Position numbers and translations under genes: made by a program. Positions 1-12,626 of a stretch of DNA of 64,000 bases are shown here, in pieces. The notes under the pieces were generated by a model. That model did no database searches, was not told the DNA's origin, and saw only the letters and a list, made by a program, of their open reading frames with translations. The stretch lies in NCBI GenBank assembly GCA_963829955.1, contig CAWHKS010000026.1, positions 1 to 64,000 on the forward strand, given 5' to 3'. This DNA is from DASTFY01 sp963829955 (GTDB taxonomy: Bacteria > Actinomycetota > Acidimicrobiia > Acidimicrobiales > Ilumatobacteraceae). Each line of letters opens with the position of its first letter. Position 1 is the stretch's first letter.

Positions 1-1018
1 ATCGGGCCGCCTGGTGCTCGGCGATCGCCGGCATCACCCGCTCGCCGTACGCGGCGAGGGTCTCGTCCTTGGCGTCGTGCTGGAGGTAGATGGCGAACTG
101 GTCCACCCCGAGGCCCTTCAGCTCCTCGAGCCGTTCGACGTGGCGCTCCACGGGCCCGAGCAGGCAGAACCGGTCCACGATCTCGTCCGGCACGAACGCC
201 GTGTGCGGGTTGCCGGCCTGCCCGTGCTCGTTGTAGTCGTACCCCTGCCGTCCCTTGATGTAGTCGGTGAGCGCGGCGGGCACGCCGCTGTCCCCCGAGG
301 CGCCGTAGCGGGCGACGATGTCGGCGACGTGGTTGCCGACCATGCCGCCGAACCACCGCGTCTGGTCGCGCTGATGGTCGAGGTCGGTCCCGACGTAGGC
401 CGGCGCGGCCACGCAGATCGTGACTTCTGCCGGGTCCCGGCCCGCGGCCTCGGCCGCCTCCCGCACGGCCTTGACGGTCCAGGCCACGATGTCGGGGTCG
501 GCGAGCTGCAGGATGAAACCGTCGGCCACTTCACCGCACAGCGCGAGCGCCTTGGGGCCGTAGGCCGCCATCCAGATGTCGAGGCGGCTCTTGGCCGCCC
601 ACGGGAAGCGCAGCGTCGAGCCCTTGTAGTCGACGGCCCGACCGTTGGCCAGCTCTCGGATGACCTGGATCGACTCCCGCAGCGTGGCCAGGTTCGTCGG
701 CTTGCCGTTGGTGACCCGCACCGCGGAGTCGCCTCGGCCGATCCCGCAGATCGTGCGGTTGCCGTACATCTCGTTGAGCGTGGCGAAGAGCGACGCCGTC
801 ACCGTCCAGTCCCGGGTCGCCGGGTTGGTGACCATCGGGCCGACGAGCACCTGGCGGGTCTCGGCGAGGATCTGGCTGTAGATGACGTAGGGCTCCTGCC
901 ACAGGATGTGGGAGTCGAAGGTCCACACGTGGCTGAAGCCGTACTGCTCGGCGCGCTTGGCCAGCTCCACGACCCGCCACGAGGGCGGCGTGGTCTGGAG
1001 GACGACGCCCAGGTCCAT
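1..1018 (-). CDS. F420-type LLM-class oxidoreductase (partial, runs off the window)
   Basis: Uninterrupted frame from an ATG at 1018 to the window edge (about 339 residues, C-terminus missing). It begins MDLGVVLQTTPPSWR and is a luciferase-like TIM-barrel protein related to Mer-type 5,10-methylenetetrahydromethanopterin reductases; the motif WTFDSHILWQEPY and the segment GIGRGDSAVRV fit the family resembling the CPS_4043 group. The start lies 22 bp after the mmsA stop, so it is the fourth gene of a leftward pyrimidine-catabolic operon. F420 use and substrate are inferred, not shown. Its place beside dihydropyrimidinase and ureidopropionase suggests a role in reducing the pyrimidine ring or handling a pathway intermediate. 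Confidence 0.8.
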   Translation of the reverse strand, partial: MDLGVVLQTTPPSWRVVELAKRAEQYGFSHVWTFDSHILWQEPYVIYSQILAETRQVLVGPMVTNPATRDWTVTASLFATLNEMYGNRTICGIGRGDSAVRVTNGKPTNLATLRESIQVIRELANGRAVDYKGSTLRFPWAAKSRLDIWMAAYGPKALALCGEVADGFILQLADPDIVAWTVKAVREAAEAAGRDPAEVTICVAAPAYVGTDLDHQRDQTRWFGGMVGNHVADIVARYGASGDSGVPAALTDYIKGRQGYDYNEHGQAGNPHTAFVPDEIVDRFCLLGPVERHVERLEELKGLGVDQFAIYLQHDAKDETLAAYGERVMPAIAEHQAAR

Positions 1019-1040
1019 GCGCTCGTGTCCCGTCCCGGCC

Positions 1041-2529
<1,489 letters not shown>

Positions 2530-2550
2530 GGTGCCGACCTCCCTGGCTGG

Positions 2551-3978
<1,428 letters not shown>

Positions 3979-3991
3979 GGTTCGCTCACGC

Positions 3992-4834
3992 TCATTGCGC
4001 AACCAGCTCGTCGTAGGCGTCGGGCCGGCGATCCCGGTAGAACTGCCAGCGGTCGCGGACCGTCTTGATGAGGTCCATGTCGAGGTCCCGCACGATCAGC
4101 TCGGGCTTGTGGTCGTCGGCCGTATCGCCCACGAACTTGCCCTCCGGGTCCACGAAGTAGCTCGTGCCGTAGAAGTCGTTCTCGCCCAGCGGCTCGATGC
4201 CGACGCGGTTGATGGCGCCGATGTAGTACTCGTTGGCCACAGCCGAGGCCGGCTGCTCCAGCTTCCACAGGTAGGCGGACAGCCCGCGGCTCGTCGCCGA
4301 GGGGTTGAAGACGATGTTGGCGCCGTTCAGCCCGAGCGCCCGCCAGCCCTCCGGGAAGTGGCGGTCGTAGCAGATGTAGACGCCGACCTTGCCGACCGCG
4401 GTGTCGAACACCGGGTACCCCAGGTTGCCGGGCCGGAAGTAGAACTTCTCCCAGAACCCCTTGACCTGCGGGATGTGGTGCTTGCGGTACTTCCCGAGGT
4501 ACGTCCCGTCGGCGTCGATGACGGCTGCGGTGTTGTAGTAGACGCCGGCCTGCTCCACCTCGTACATGGGCAGCACCAGCACCATCCCGAGCTCCTTGGC
4601 GATGGACTGGAAGCGCTGCGTGGTCGGCCCGTCGGGGATGGCCTCGGTGTAGTCGTAGTACTCGGCCTCCTGCACCTGGCAGAAGTACGGGCCGTAGAAG
4701 AGCTCCTGGAAGCACATGACCTGGGCGCCTTGGGCGGCCGCCTCCCGGGTGGCCTCCTCGTGCTTGTCGATCATGGACGCCTTGTCGCCGGTCCAGTCCG
4801 TCTGCAGCAGCGCCGCCTTGATCACGTTGGCCAT
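3992..4834 (-). CDS. Beta-ureidopropionase / N-carbamoyl amino acid amidohydrolase (nitrilase family)
   Basis: Nitrilase-superfamily enzyme of 280 residues that removes CO2 and ammonia from N-carbamoyl-beta-alanine or its 2-methyl analogue. The Glu-Lys-Cys triad is visible in CFQELFYGPYF, KYRKHHIP and YICYDRHFPE. The ATG at 4834 (MANVIKAALLQTDW) is preceded by a good purine-rich ribosome binding site, GAGAGGAGG. It is the first gene of the leftward operon and faces the MocR regulator across about 138 bp. The same open frame extends far upstream but that part is antisense to the regulator and is not coding. Confidence 0.92.
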   Translation of the reverse strand: MANVIKAALLQTDWTGDKASMIDKHEEATREAAAQGAQVMCFQELFYGPYFCQVQEAEYYDYTEAIPDGPTTQRFQSIAKELGMVLVLPMYEVEQAGVYYNTAAVIDADGTYLGKYRKHHIPQVKGFWEKFYFRPGNLGYPVFDTAVGKVGVYICYDRHFPEGWRALGLNGANIVFNPSATSRGLSAYLWKLEQPASAVANEYYIGAINRVGIEPLGENDFYGTSYFVDPEGKFVGDTADDHKPELIVRDLDMDLIKTVRDRWQFYRDRRPDAYDELVAQ

Positions 4835-4929
4835 CTGCGGGCCTCCTCTCGCTCTGTCTCGCTCTCGTCCGTGCGTCCCCTCGAAGCCCGCGATCGTAGA
4901 TGCACAAACGAACCGCAGCAATCGGCGCT

Positions 4930-4963
4930 CTGTACCAGTCACAACCGCGTACAGGCGCGGTAC
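4930..4963. promoter_or_regulatory. Candidate MocR operator in the divergent promoter region
   Basis: Between the divergent ureidopropionase and MocR genes lie CTGTAC (4930-4935) and its inverse GTACAG (4949-4954), 13 bp apart, followed by GGTAC at 4959-4963. Repeated GTAC cores near the regulator start fit the spaced sites used by MocR-type regulators. Assignment rests on position and repeat only. Confidence 0.45.
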
Positions 4964-4972
4964 GGTCAAGGC

Positions 4973-6351
4973 ATGAACGGCTCGGGCGGCTCGGGGACCG
5001 TGGCGGCCAGCGCGCTGGCGCGGCGCATCGACGGCGGGTCGTCCCGGGCCGTCGCCACCTCGATCAGCCGCCTGGTCACGAGCGGCGAGTTGGCCCCGGG
5101 CACCCGCCTGCCGACCGTGCGGGCGCTGGCCAAGGCCCTCGGCGTCAGCCCCACCACCGTCAACCAGGCCTGGCAGACCCTGGGCCGCGCCGGCGTCCTG
5201 GAGACCAGGGGCCGCAACGGCACCCACGTCCGCCCGGAGCCCGGCCGCCGCGGCCCGCAGCGCTACCGCCGCATGAACGCCGGCCCCGGTCCGCTCACCC
5301 TCGATCTCTCCCTGGGCACGCCCGACCCGGACCTCCTGCCCGACCTCGGTCCGGCCCTCGCACACGTCGCCGGCCGCCCCCTGCCCCAGGGCTACCTCGT
5401 CGATCCCGTCCTCCCCGAGCTGGCCGAGCGGCTCCGCGACCGCTGGCCGTTCCCTCCCGGCCACCTCAGCGTGGTCGACGGGGCCATGGACGCCCTCGAT
5501 CGCCTGACCGCGCTCACCGTACGGCTCGGCGACGTCGTGCTGGTCGAGGAAGCCGCCTTCCCTCCGGTGCTCGACCTGCTGGACACCGTCGGCGCCGAGG
5601 TGGTGCCGGTGGCGATGGACGACGAGGGCATGGTGCCCGACGCGCTGCGGGCCGCCCTCGCCCGGCGACCGGTGGCGGTGTACGTGCAGCCCCGGGCCCA
5701 CAACCCACTCGGTGTGAGCGTGACCGAAGCGACGGGCGGCGGCCCTGGCCAAGCTGCTCGAGCCGACCGGGGCCTGGGTGTTCGAGGACGACCATGCCGG
5801 GGACATCTCCACCAGCCCGCTCGTCAGCGTCGGCCGCCACCTTCCGGCGCGCACGGTGCTCGTCCAGAGCTTCTCCAAGTCGTTCGGGCCCGACCTGCGC
5901 CTGGCCGCGGTCGGCGGCCCGGAGGACCTGGTCGGCGAGCTGGTGGCCCGGCGCCTGCTCGGCGCCGGCTGGTCCAGCCGCCTGCTGCAAGGGGTGCTGC
6001 TGGAGCTCTTGGCCGACCCCACCACCGCCGAGACGCTCGCCCGTGCCCGCCACGCCTACGCCGACGCGTCGGCGGGACCTGTCCGATGCGCTGGCCGCGG
6101 CGGACGTGGCGACGACCGGCGGGGACGGCATCAACCTGTGGGTGGAGGTGGTCGACGAGCAGGCCGCCGCCTACCGTCTGGCCGCCGGGGGCATCGGCGT
6201 CGCCGTCGGCTCACCGTTCGTGCCCGGGCGGCCGCTCCGCCACGACCACATCCGCGTCACGTCCGGGCTCCTGCGGGACGACGTGGACCGCGTGGCCGGG
6301 CTGGTGGCCGAGGCCGCCGCGCCGCCCAGCCCGCGCACCCGCGCCTGGTGA
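4973..6351 (+). CDS. MocR-type regulator (GntR HTH plus aminotransferase-like domain), two frameshifts
   Basis: About 460 residues from ATG MNGSGGSGTVAAS. Residues about 10-80 are a GntR winged helix (SGELAPGTRLPTVRALAKALG, SPTTVNQAWQTLGRAG); the remainder is a fold-type I aminotransferase domain ending VAGLVAEAAAPPSP. The PLP lysine is in VQSFSKSFGPDLR. Frame changes occur near 5735 and 6075 and both halves align with the family, so these are probably sequence errors. It is divergent from the pyrimidine operon and is its likely regulator, with a pathway amino compound or PLP adduct as effector (inferred). Confidence 0.88.
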
Positions 6352-6363
6352 CTGCTGTGCTGA

Positions 6364-7125
6364 CTACTTCGGCTGCATGCGGATGGCGCCGTCCAGGCGG
6401 ATGACCTCGCCGTTCAGGTAGTCGTTGTCGACGATCGCCATGGCCATGCGCGCGAACTCGTCCGGCCTGCCGAGCCGCTTCGGGTACACGACCGAGTCGC
6501 CGAGCGCCTTCTTGGCCTCGGCCGGGAGCAGCCCGAGGAGCGGGGTGTCCATGAGACCCGGAGCGATGGTGCAGACCCGGATGCCGACCACCGAGAGGTC
6601 CCGCGCCGCCGGCAGGGTCATGGCCACCACGCCGCCCTTGGACGCCGAGTAGGCGAGCTGGCCGATCTGGCCGTCGAACGCCGCCACGGACGCGGTGTTG
6701 ACGATGACGCCCCGCAGCCCGTCCTCGAAGGGCTCGCTGCGGGAGATGGCCGACGCCTCGTGCGTCATGCAGAGCATCGTGCCCAGCAGGTTGATGCTGA
6801 GGACCCGGTCCCACTCGCTGCGGAGGTGGGGAGTGCCGTCCTTGCCGATGGTGCGCACCGCCGTGCCGGTGCCGGCGCAGTTGATGCCGACCCGCAGCGG
6901 GGCGTCCTCGGTGGCGGCGGCCACGGCCTCGGCCACCTGCTCCGCGTCGGTCACGTCGCACTTCACGAACTTCACGCCCAGCTCCGACGCCAGGGCCTCG
7001 CCCTTCTCTGTGTTGAAGTCGACGACGGTCACGATCGCGCCGGCCGCGTGGAGCCGCCGCACGGTGGCCTCGCCGAGCCCGGAGGCTCCTCCGCTGACGA
7101 TCGCTGCTGCCCCGGTGACGTCCAT
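6364..7125 (-). CDS. SDR family NAD-dependent dehydrogenase (3-hydroxyacyl-CoA dehydrogenase type)
   Basis: Intact classical short-chain dehydrogenase, 253 residues from ATG MDVTGAAAIVSGG. It has the nucleotide-binding GGASGLGEATVR, the acidic VVDFNTEK after beta-2 typical of NAD specificity, NCAGTG, and the catalytic Ser and Tyr/Lys in NTASVAAFDG and AYSASKGG. It resembles the HSD17B10-like group that oxidises 3-hydroxy-2-methylacyl-CoA. Its 3' end is 12 bp from the MocR gene end (convergent). A role in branched acyl-CoA oxidation is inferred; substrate cannot be read from sequence. Confidence 0.85.
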   Translation of the reverse strand: MDVTGAAAIVSGGASGLGEATVRRLHAAGAIVTVVDFNTEKGEALASELGVKFVKCDVTDAEQVAEAVAAATEDAPLRVGINCAGTGTAVRTIGKDGTPHLRSEWDRVLSINLLGTMLCMTHEASAISRSEPFEDGLRGVIVNTASVAAFDGQIGQLAYSASKGGVVAMTLPAARDLSVVGIRVCTIAPGLMDTPLLGLLPAEAKKALGDSVVYPKRLGRPDEFARMAMAIVDNDYLNGEVIRLDGAIRMQPK

Positions 7126-7201
7126 GGCGGCGCAGACTAGGAGGGCCGTTCCTCCCCTGCCACCTGCGGCCCGCTCCGAGCCGCCGTAACCTCCGCCCGA
7201 C

Positions 7202-9610
7202 ATGACGGCACCGACGGCACCGACGGTGTCGACGTTAGGGCCGAGCGTGACGACGCTGGAGGCGATCCAGCAACGCCTCCTGTGGTTGGCCGTGAGGATC
7301 GTCGACTATGCCAACCACGACAGGGCCAATCACGACAGGGCCATCAACACGACAGGGCCGACCACGACAGGGCCGACCACGACCGGTCGCCGGCCGAGAT
7401 CAAGGTCGGCGGGCACCAGGCCAGCTCGGCCTCGATGGTCGGGATCATGACCTCTCTGTGGTTCGGCCACCTCAACGGCGACGACAAGGTGGCGGTCAAG
7501 CCGCACGCCTCGCCCGTGTACCACGCCATCAAGTACCTGACGGGCGAGCTCGACCGCTCGTACCTCACGCAGCTCGGGCCTTCGGCGGCCTGCAGGCCTA
7601 CCCCTCGCGGACGAAGGACCCCGACGTCGCCGACTTCTCCACCGGCTCCGTCGGCCTCGGCGCGGTCGCGCCGCTGTTCGCGGCCATGGCCCGCCGCTAC
7701 ATCGAGTCCCACTTCGGACCGCAGCGGCCGGCGCGCTTCATCGCCCTCGTCGGCGACGCCGAGCTCGACGAGGGCAACGTGTGGGAGGCCATCGCCGACC
7801 CCGCGCTGCAAGGCCTCGGCAACGTGATGTGGATCATCGACGTCAACCGGCAGAGCCTGGACCGGGTCATCCCCGGCATGAAGGTCCACAAGCTCATGAA
7901 GTTCTTCGCCGACTCCGGCTGGCACGTCGTCGAGGCCAAGTACGGCCACCTGCTGCGGGCGGCGTTCGCCCGGCCGGGCGGCGAGCACCTGCGGCGCCAC
8001 ATCGACGACATGTCAAACGAGGAGTACCAGTCGCTGTTCGCGCACCGCGGCGCCGCGCTGCGCGAGCGGTTCCTGGCCGGCGCCAGCGAGGAGCTGGTGC
8101 AGTTCCTGCGCGACGTGCCCGATGAAGAGCTGGCGCCGCTGGTCCAGAACCTCGGCGGGCACGACCTGCGCGTGCTGGCCGAGGCCTACCGTGCCGCTGA
8201 CGCCGAGCCGGACCGGCCGAGCGTCGTCTTCGCCTACACCGTGAAGGGCTGGGGTCTTCCCATCGCCGGTGATCCGCTGAACCATGCCGCGCTCTTGTCG
8301 CGGGCGCAGATCGACGCCTTCCGGTCGGAGCTCGGGCTCGATCCGCGAGCATGAGTGGGACCGGTTCGACGCCGACTCGACCGCAGGACGGCTGTGTGCG
8401 CTCGTCGGCAGCTCGATCCTGAACCGGCCGCCGAGCCCCCGCCCTGTCCTGGATCTCCCGAGCGAGGTCGGGATAACGATCGGCCGGCCGGTCTCGACGC
8501 AGGAGACGTTCGGCCGGCTCCTGACCGGCCTCGCCGCGCATCCGGCCGCGGCGCAGCGTCTGGTCACCACCTCGCCCGACGTCAGCGTGTCGACGAACCT
8601 CGGCGGCTGGATCAACAAGATGGGCGTCTTCAGCCCCGCCGAGCAGCAGGACTTCCTCGGTACGGACCGCCTGCTCCGCTGGCGCCAGAGCCCGTCCGGT
8701 CAGCACATCGAGCTCGGCATCAGCGAGATGAACCTGTTCCTCAGCCTGCACGCGCTCGGCCTCGGCCACGAGCTGCACGGCGAGCACCTGCTGCCGGTCG
8801 GGACCGTCTACGACCCCTTCGTCTGCCGCGGTCTCGATGCCTTGATCTATGCCCTCTACAACGGGGCCCGCTTCGTGGTGGTCGGCACGCCGTCCGGCGT
8901 CTCGCTGGCGCCCAGAAGGTGGCGCCCACCAGTCGACCATCACGCCCTCGATCGGGATCGAGCTACCCGGCCTGACGCTGGCCGAGCCGGCATACGCCGC
9001 CGCCCTCGACTGGCTGCTGTGCGACGGTCTGGCCCGCCTGGCGCGGCCCGACGGCGACTCGCTCTACCTCCGCCTGTCGACCCGGCCGCTGGACCAGGCA
9101 CCGTTCGCGGCGGCACGGGAGCGTCTCGGTGACGCCGCGCTCCGGGCCGACGTGCTGGCCGGCGGCTACCGGCTGGTCGAGCCCACGGAGGGCGCCGCCG
9201 ACGTCCTGCTGGCAGCCAGCGGTGCCGTGATGCCCGAGGTGGTCGCGGCGGCCGAGCTCCTCGGCCAGGAGGGCCTGCGGGCCGCGGTCATCGACCTGAC
9301 CAGTGCCGACCGCCTCTACCGGCAGTGGCGCGACGGGCTCCGGGACGCCGGACGTGAGGGCCGGACCGGGTCCGTCGAGCGCTCGCAGCTGGCCCGGCTC
9401 ATCCCACCGGCGGAGCGGGCTTCGCCGATCGTCACCGTCCACGACGCGGCCAGCCACGCCCTGGCCTGGCTGGGTTCGGTGTTCGGCACCCGGGTCGTCC
9501 CCGTGGGCGTCGACGCCTTCGGCCAGTCCGGCTCGGTGGCCGAGCTGTACGAGGCCTTCGACCTCCTCCCCGAACAGCTCGTCAATGCCGCGCTGGTGGC
9601 GCTGGGCTGA
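7202..9610 (+). CDS. Transketolase-family pyruvate dehydrogenase E1-like protein (several frameshifts)
   Basis: Thiamine-diphosphate enzyme of about 800 residues resembling homodimeric PDH E1/transketolase. N-terminal segments include KVGGHQASSAS, VKPHASPVYHAIKYL, DFSTGSVGLGAVAP and the ThDP/Mg motif GDAELDEGNVWEA...VDVN-like MWIIDVNRQS; the pyrimidine domain has ELGISEMNLFLSLHALG and DPFVCRGLDALIYA; the C-terminal domain carries LLAASGAVMPEVV and VGVDAFGQSG. The frame changes near 7345, 7580, 8345 and 8920. The first coincides with a tandem repeat. Partner E2/E3 genes are not in the window. Reaction is inferred from family. Confidence 0.78.
7311..7382 (+). repeat. 15-bp tandem repeat inside the E1 gene
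   Basis: About 4.7 units of CAGGGCC(A/G)A(C/T)CACGA: a partial unit 7311-7320, then 7321-7335, a 17-bp unit 7336-7352, 7353-7367 and 7368-7382. In frame it encodes a repeated (N/D)HDRA pentapeptide. The two extra bases in the third unit shift the reading frame. Confidence 0.9.
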
Positions 9611-9659
9611 CGGCCCCGCCCACGCTGCGCTCCGAGGCCGCCGGTAGCGTCGAGACCGC

Positions 9660-10059
9660 ATGCACGGCGAGCGCGATCCCGAAGAGGACACTCTCACCAT
9701 CCCCGCCACCCACCTGCACCCGTTGTGGCGGTACGGGCTCAGCCTGGCGTGGGCTGCGGCACTCGTCGGGCTCCTGGTGCCCGAGAACCAGGGGTACGAC
9801 CTCGGCAAGCGGCCGTTCTGGTGGGACGGCGTGCTGCTCGTGGTGGCCGTCGGTCGTCGCGATGGTGGTGCTCGTGCTCAAGGACTGGCGCTGGGCCCCG
9901 CTGGCCTCGATCGGGCTCAGCCTCGTCCTCGTCGCGCTGGCCGTGCCGGACCTGGACGAGAACGCCGGCATCGCCGTCAAGCAGCTCATCATCGCGGCCG
10001 GCATCCTGCTGGTGTCGATCGGCTCGCTCAGCGCCTGGTCGCCGCGGTCGAGCACCTGA
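9660..10059 (+). CDS. Small multipass membrane protein, unknown function (one frameshift)
   Basis: About 132 residues from ATG MHGERDPEEDTLT. Hydrophobic stretches are seen in YGLSLAWAAALVGLLVP, WDGVLLVVAV, VVAMVVLVL, LASIGLSLVLVALAVP and LIIAAGILLVSIGSL, suggesting four or five membrane segments. A frame change occurs near 9855. It follows the E1 gene by 49 bp and may be cotranscribed. I do not recognise the family. The alternating hydrophobic segments in the two frames make a real gene likely despite the break. Confidence 0.55.
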
Positions 10060-10063
10060 GCGA

Positions 10064-10088
10064 GCTCCCCAACCCGGGACCGGGGAGC
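10064..10088 (+). terminator. Possible hairpin after the membrane protein gene
   Basis: Inverted repeat GCTCCCC (10064-10070) and GGGGAGC (10082-10088) with an 11-nt spacer, a few bases after the stop at 10059. No T-run follows, so it is only a candidate terminator. Confidence 0.35.
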
Positions 10089-10226
10089 GACGCCACGCCC
10101 CGCGAGGTCGGCGACGCTGGTGAACCGCTTCCCGGGCTCGGCAGCGCGGCCGTGCAGGATGCTTGCTATCGCACTGGCTACGGTGCCGCGCGGGTCACGT
10201 CCGGGGCCCGGGGGAGGAGCGAGGGG

Positions 10227-11604
10227 ATGTCCGAGCGTCGGAGCGTCAGCGCCGAGGAGCTGGCCGAGCAGATCAACGTCGGCGAGATCGACACGGTGCT
10301 CGTGGCGTTCCCCGACCTCCAGGGCCGCCTGATCGGGAAGCGGACCAACGCCCGCTTCTACCTCGAGCACGTCGCCAACGGCGAGGGCACGGAGAACTGC
10401 AACTACCTCATCGCCACGGACATGGAGAACGTGCCCGTGCCCGGCTACCGGTTCGCCAGCTACGACCTCGGCTACGGCGACATGGTCGCCATGCCCGACG
10501 AGGACACCATCCGTGTAACGCCGTGGCTGCCCAAGACCGCGCTGGTCCTCGCCGACCTCCTCGACGTCGACACCCGCGAGCCGATCGAGGTGTCACCGCG
10601 CCAGATCCTCCGCCGCCAGGAGGAGGCCGCCGGGGCCATGGGGTTCACGCTCCCACGTGGCCAGCGAGATCGAGTTCTACCTCTTCCACGACAGCCTGGA
10701 GGAGGCCTGGGCGAAGGGCTTCCGCGACCTGCGCCCCCACGCGCCCTACTACGAGGACTACCACATCCTCCAGACGTCGAAGGACGAGTACGTCATCGGC
10801 GATCTCCGGCGCCACCTCGAAGATGCGGGCGTGCCGGTCGAGTTCTCGAAGGGCGAGGCCGGGCGGGGGCAGCACGAGATCAACCTCGAGTACACGACGC
10901 CCGTCGAGATGGCCGACCGCAACCTCGTCTACAAGAACGCCGCCAAGGAGATCGCCCACCTCCATGGCCGTTCGGTGACCTTCATGGCCAAGTGGAACTG
11001 GGACGACACCGGCTCGTCGTGCCATGTCCACTCGAGCCTGTGCGACGCGACGGGGACATCGGTCATGGCCGACCACCACGCCGAGCACGGCATGACGGAC
11101 ACCTTCCGCTGGTACCTCGGCGGCCTCCTGGCGACGGCCCGGGAGATGAGCCTGCTGTTCGCGCCGACCATCAACTCGTACAAGCGGTTCCAGCCCGGAT
11201 CATGGGCACCGACCGCGGTGGCTTGGGGCGTCGACAACCGGACGCTCGGCTTCCGGAAGGTGGGCCACGGCGAGGCCACGCGCGTCGAGTGCCGCATTCC
11301 CGGCTCCGACGCCAACAGCTACCTGGCCTTCGCCGCGACCCTGGCCGGCGGGCTACACGGGATCCGCAACAAGATCGACCCTGGCGCCCCCTACCTGGGC
11401 AACGGGTACGAGGGTGACGATCTCCCGCGCGTGCCGGCGTCGATCGTCGAGGCGATCGACCTGTGGCGGAGCAGCGAGGTGGCACGGGAGGCCTTCGGCG
11501 ACCAGGTCCACCACCACATCCTGAACATGGCCGAACAGGAGTGGCTGGAGTCGAACCGCTGCGTGACCGACTGGGAGCTCCGCCGCTACTTCGAACGCAT
11601 ATAG
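10227..11604 (+). CDS. Glutamine synthetase family ligase (one frameshift)
   Basis: About 459 residues from ATG MSERRSVSAEELAEQ, preceded by a purine-rich site (GGGGGAGGAGCGAGGGG). ATP-dependent gamma-glutamyl ligase fold: metal-binding EIEFYLF, GQHEINLEY, the nucleotide-site DDTGSSCHVHSSL, NSYKRFQPGSWAP and ECRIPGSDANSYL. The frame changes near 10645. It lacks obvious features of the adenylylated GlnA tail and resembles the GS-like enzymes that glutamylate amines or other amino acceptors. Its 3' end overlaps the convergent PLP deaminase gene by 19 bp. Substrate unknown; involvement in nitrogen or amine metabolism is inferred. Confidence 0.82.
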
Positions 11605-12626
11605 GGCGGCGCGAGCGAAGGTACGCCCCCGGGGGCGAACACGGCCGGTTGGCCGCCGGTGTGCCAGAAGACGACGTCGTCACCCGGGCCCCAGCGGCCG
11701 GCGGTGGCGAGCGACAGCAGGCCGGCGAAGGCCTTCGCCGTGTAGACGCGATCGAGCACCCAGCCGCCGTGACGCGCCGCCCACAGGAGCGCGTCGTCGG
11801 CCTCCGGGGTCGGTACGGCGTACTCGTCGCCGAGCGCCGATGCCCTCCAGGCGGACGTCGGCCTGATCGACGAGACATCGCCCATCCCGAGGTGCGCGAG
11901 CGTCTCCTCCGCCAGCTCCGCCGTGTACGACTCGGCCAGCAGGATCCCCTTGGCCACGGCGAACGCCACGACGTCGGGGACGGCCTCTCCCCCGGCGACG
12001 ACCGCGGCCCGGCCGGCCAGCAATCCGGCGTGCGTGCCGCCGCTGGACGAGGCGTGAACCACCGCCCGCGGGTGGCAGCCGGCCTCCGCGCACTGCTCCA
12101 TCAGCTCCAGCGAACGCCGCCGCGAAACCGGCCGCTCCGATCGGCGTGCTGCCCCCGATGGGAATGGTGAACGGACGCCTGCCCTGCGAGCGGAGCTCCG
12201 ACGCCAGCTCGTCCTTGGCCCCTCCAGCTCACCCCAGTCGTCCGTGCCGGCGTGGTGCGACCGGGCACCGAAGAGCGCCGAGAGGAGCTGGTTGCCCGCC
12301 GGTCGCTCCGGCGCTGGACCGCCGAGCACCAGATGGACGTCCAGGCCGAGCCGGGCGCCCGCGGCCGCCGTCATCCGGCAGTGGTTGGACTGCCCGGCCC
12401 CGACGGTGACGAGCGTGTCGGCGCCCTCGGCCAACGCCGAACCGCACAGGTGCTCGAGCTTGCGCGCCTTGTTGCCACCCATCCCCAACCCCGTCAGGTC
12501 GTCGCGCTTGACCCAGAGGCGGGCACCGCCGGGCAGGAGCGGCCCGCGCTCCAGCGGTGTCGGCAGCGTGGCCAGCTCGGCGCGCGGCTGCGCCGCCACC
12601 GCCGCCGCCAATCGCTCAGCGCTCAC
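11586..12626 (-). CDS. ACC deaminase / D-cysteine desulfhydrase family PLP enzyme (compensated frameshift)
   Basis: 346 residues from GTG at 12626, whose bases overlap the argJ stop (GTGA). Fold-type II PLP enzyme: the lysine is in GMGGNKARKLEHL, followed by VGAGQSNHCRMTAAAG, HASSSGGTHAGLLAG and FWHTGGQPAVF. The stretch between about 12125 and 12215 reads as nonsense in the open frame but as IPIGGSTPIGAAGFAAAF in a neighbouring one, so two opposite indels cancel here. The product would deaminate ACC, D-cysteine or a similar amino acid; the exact substrate is undetermined. Confidence 0.82.
   Translation of the reverse strand: MSAERLAAAVAAQPRAELATLPTPLERGPLLPGGARLWVKRDDLTGLGMGGNKARKLEHLCGSALAEGADTLVTVGAGQSNHCRMTAAAGARLGLDVHLVLGGPAPERPAGNQLLSALFGARSHHAGTDDWGELEGPRTSWRRSSARRAGVRSPFPSGAARRSERPVSRRRSLELMEQCAEAGCHPRAVVHASSSGGTHAGLLAGRAAVVAGGEAVPDVVAFAVAKGILLAESYTAELAEETLAHLGMGDVSSIRPTSAWRASALGDEYAVPTPEADDALLWAARHGGWVLDRVYTAKAFAGLLSLATAGRWGPGDDVVFWHTGGQPAVFAPGGVPSLAPPYMRSK

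Noticed and set aside
4835..6025. N-terminal extension of the ureidopropionase frame
   Set aside because: The frame is open but antisense to the MocR gene; the ATG at 4834 has a good ribosome binding site and matches family length.
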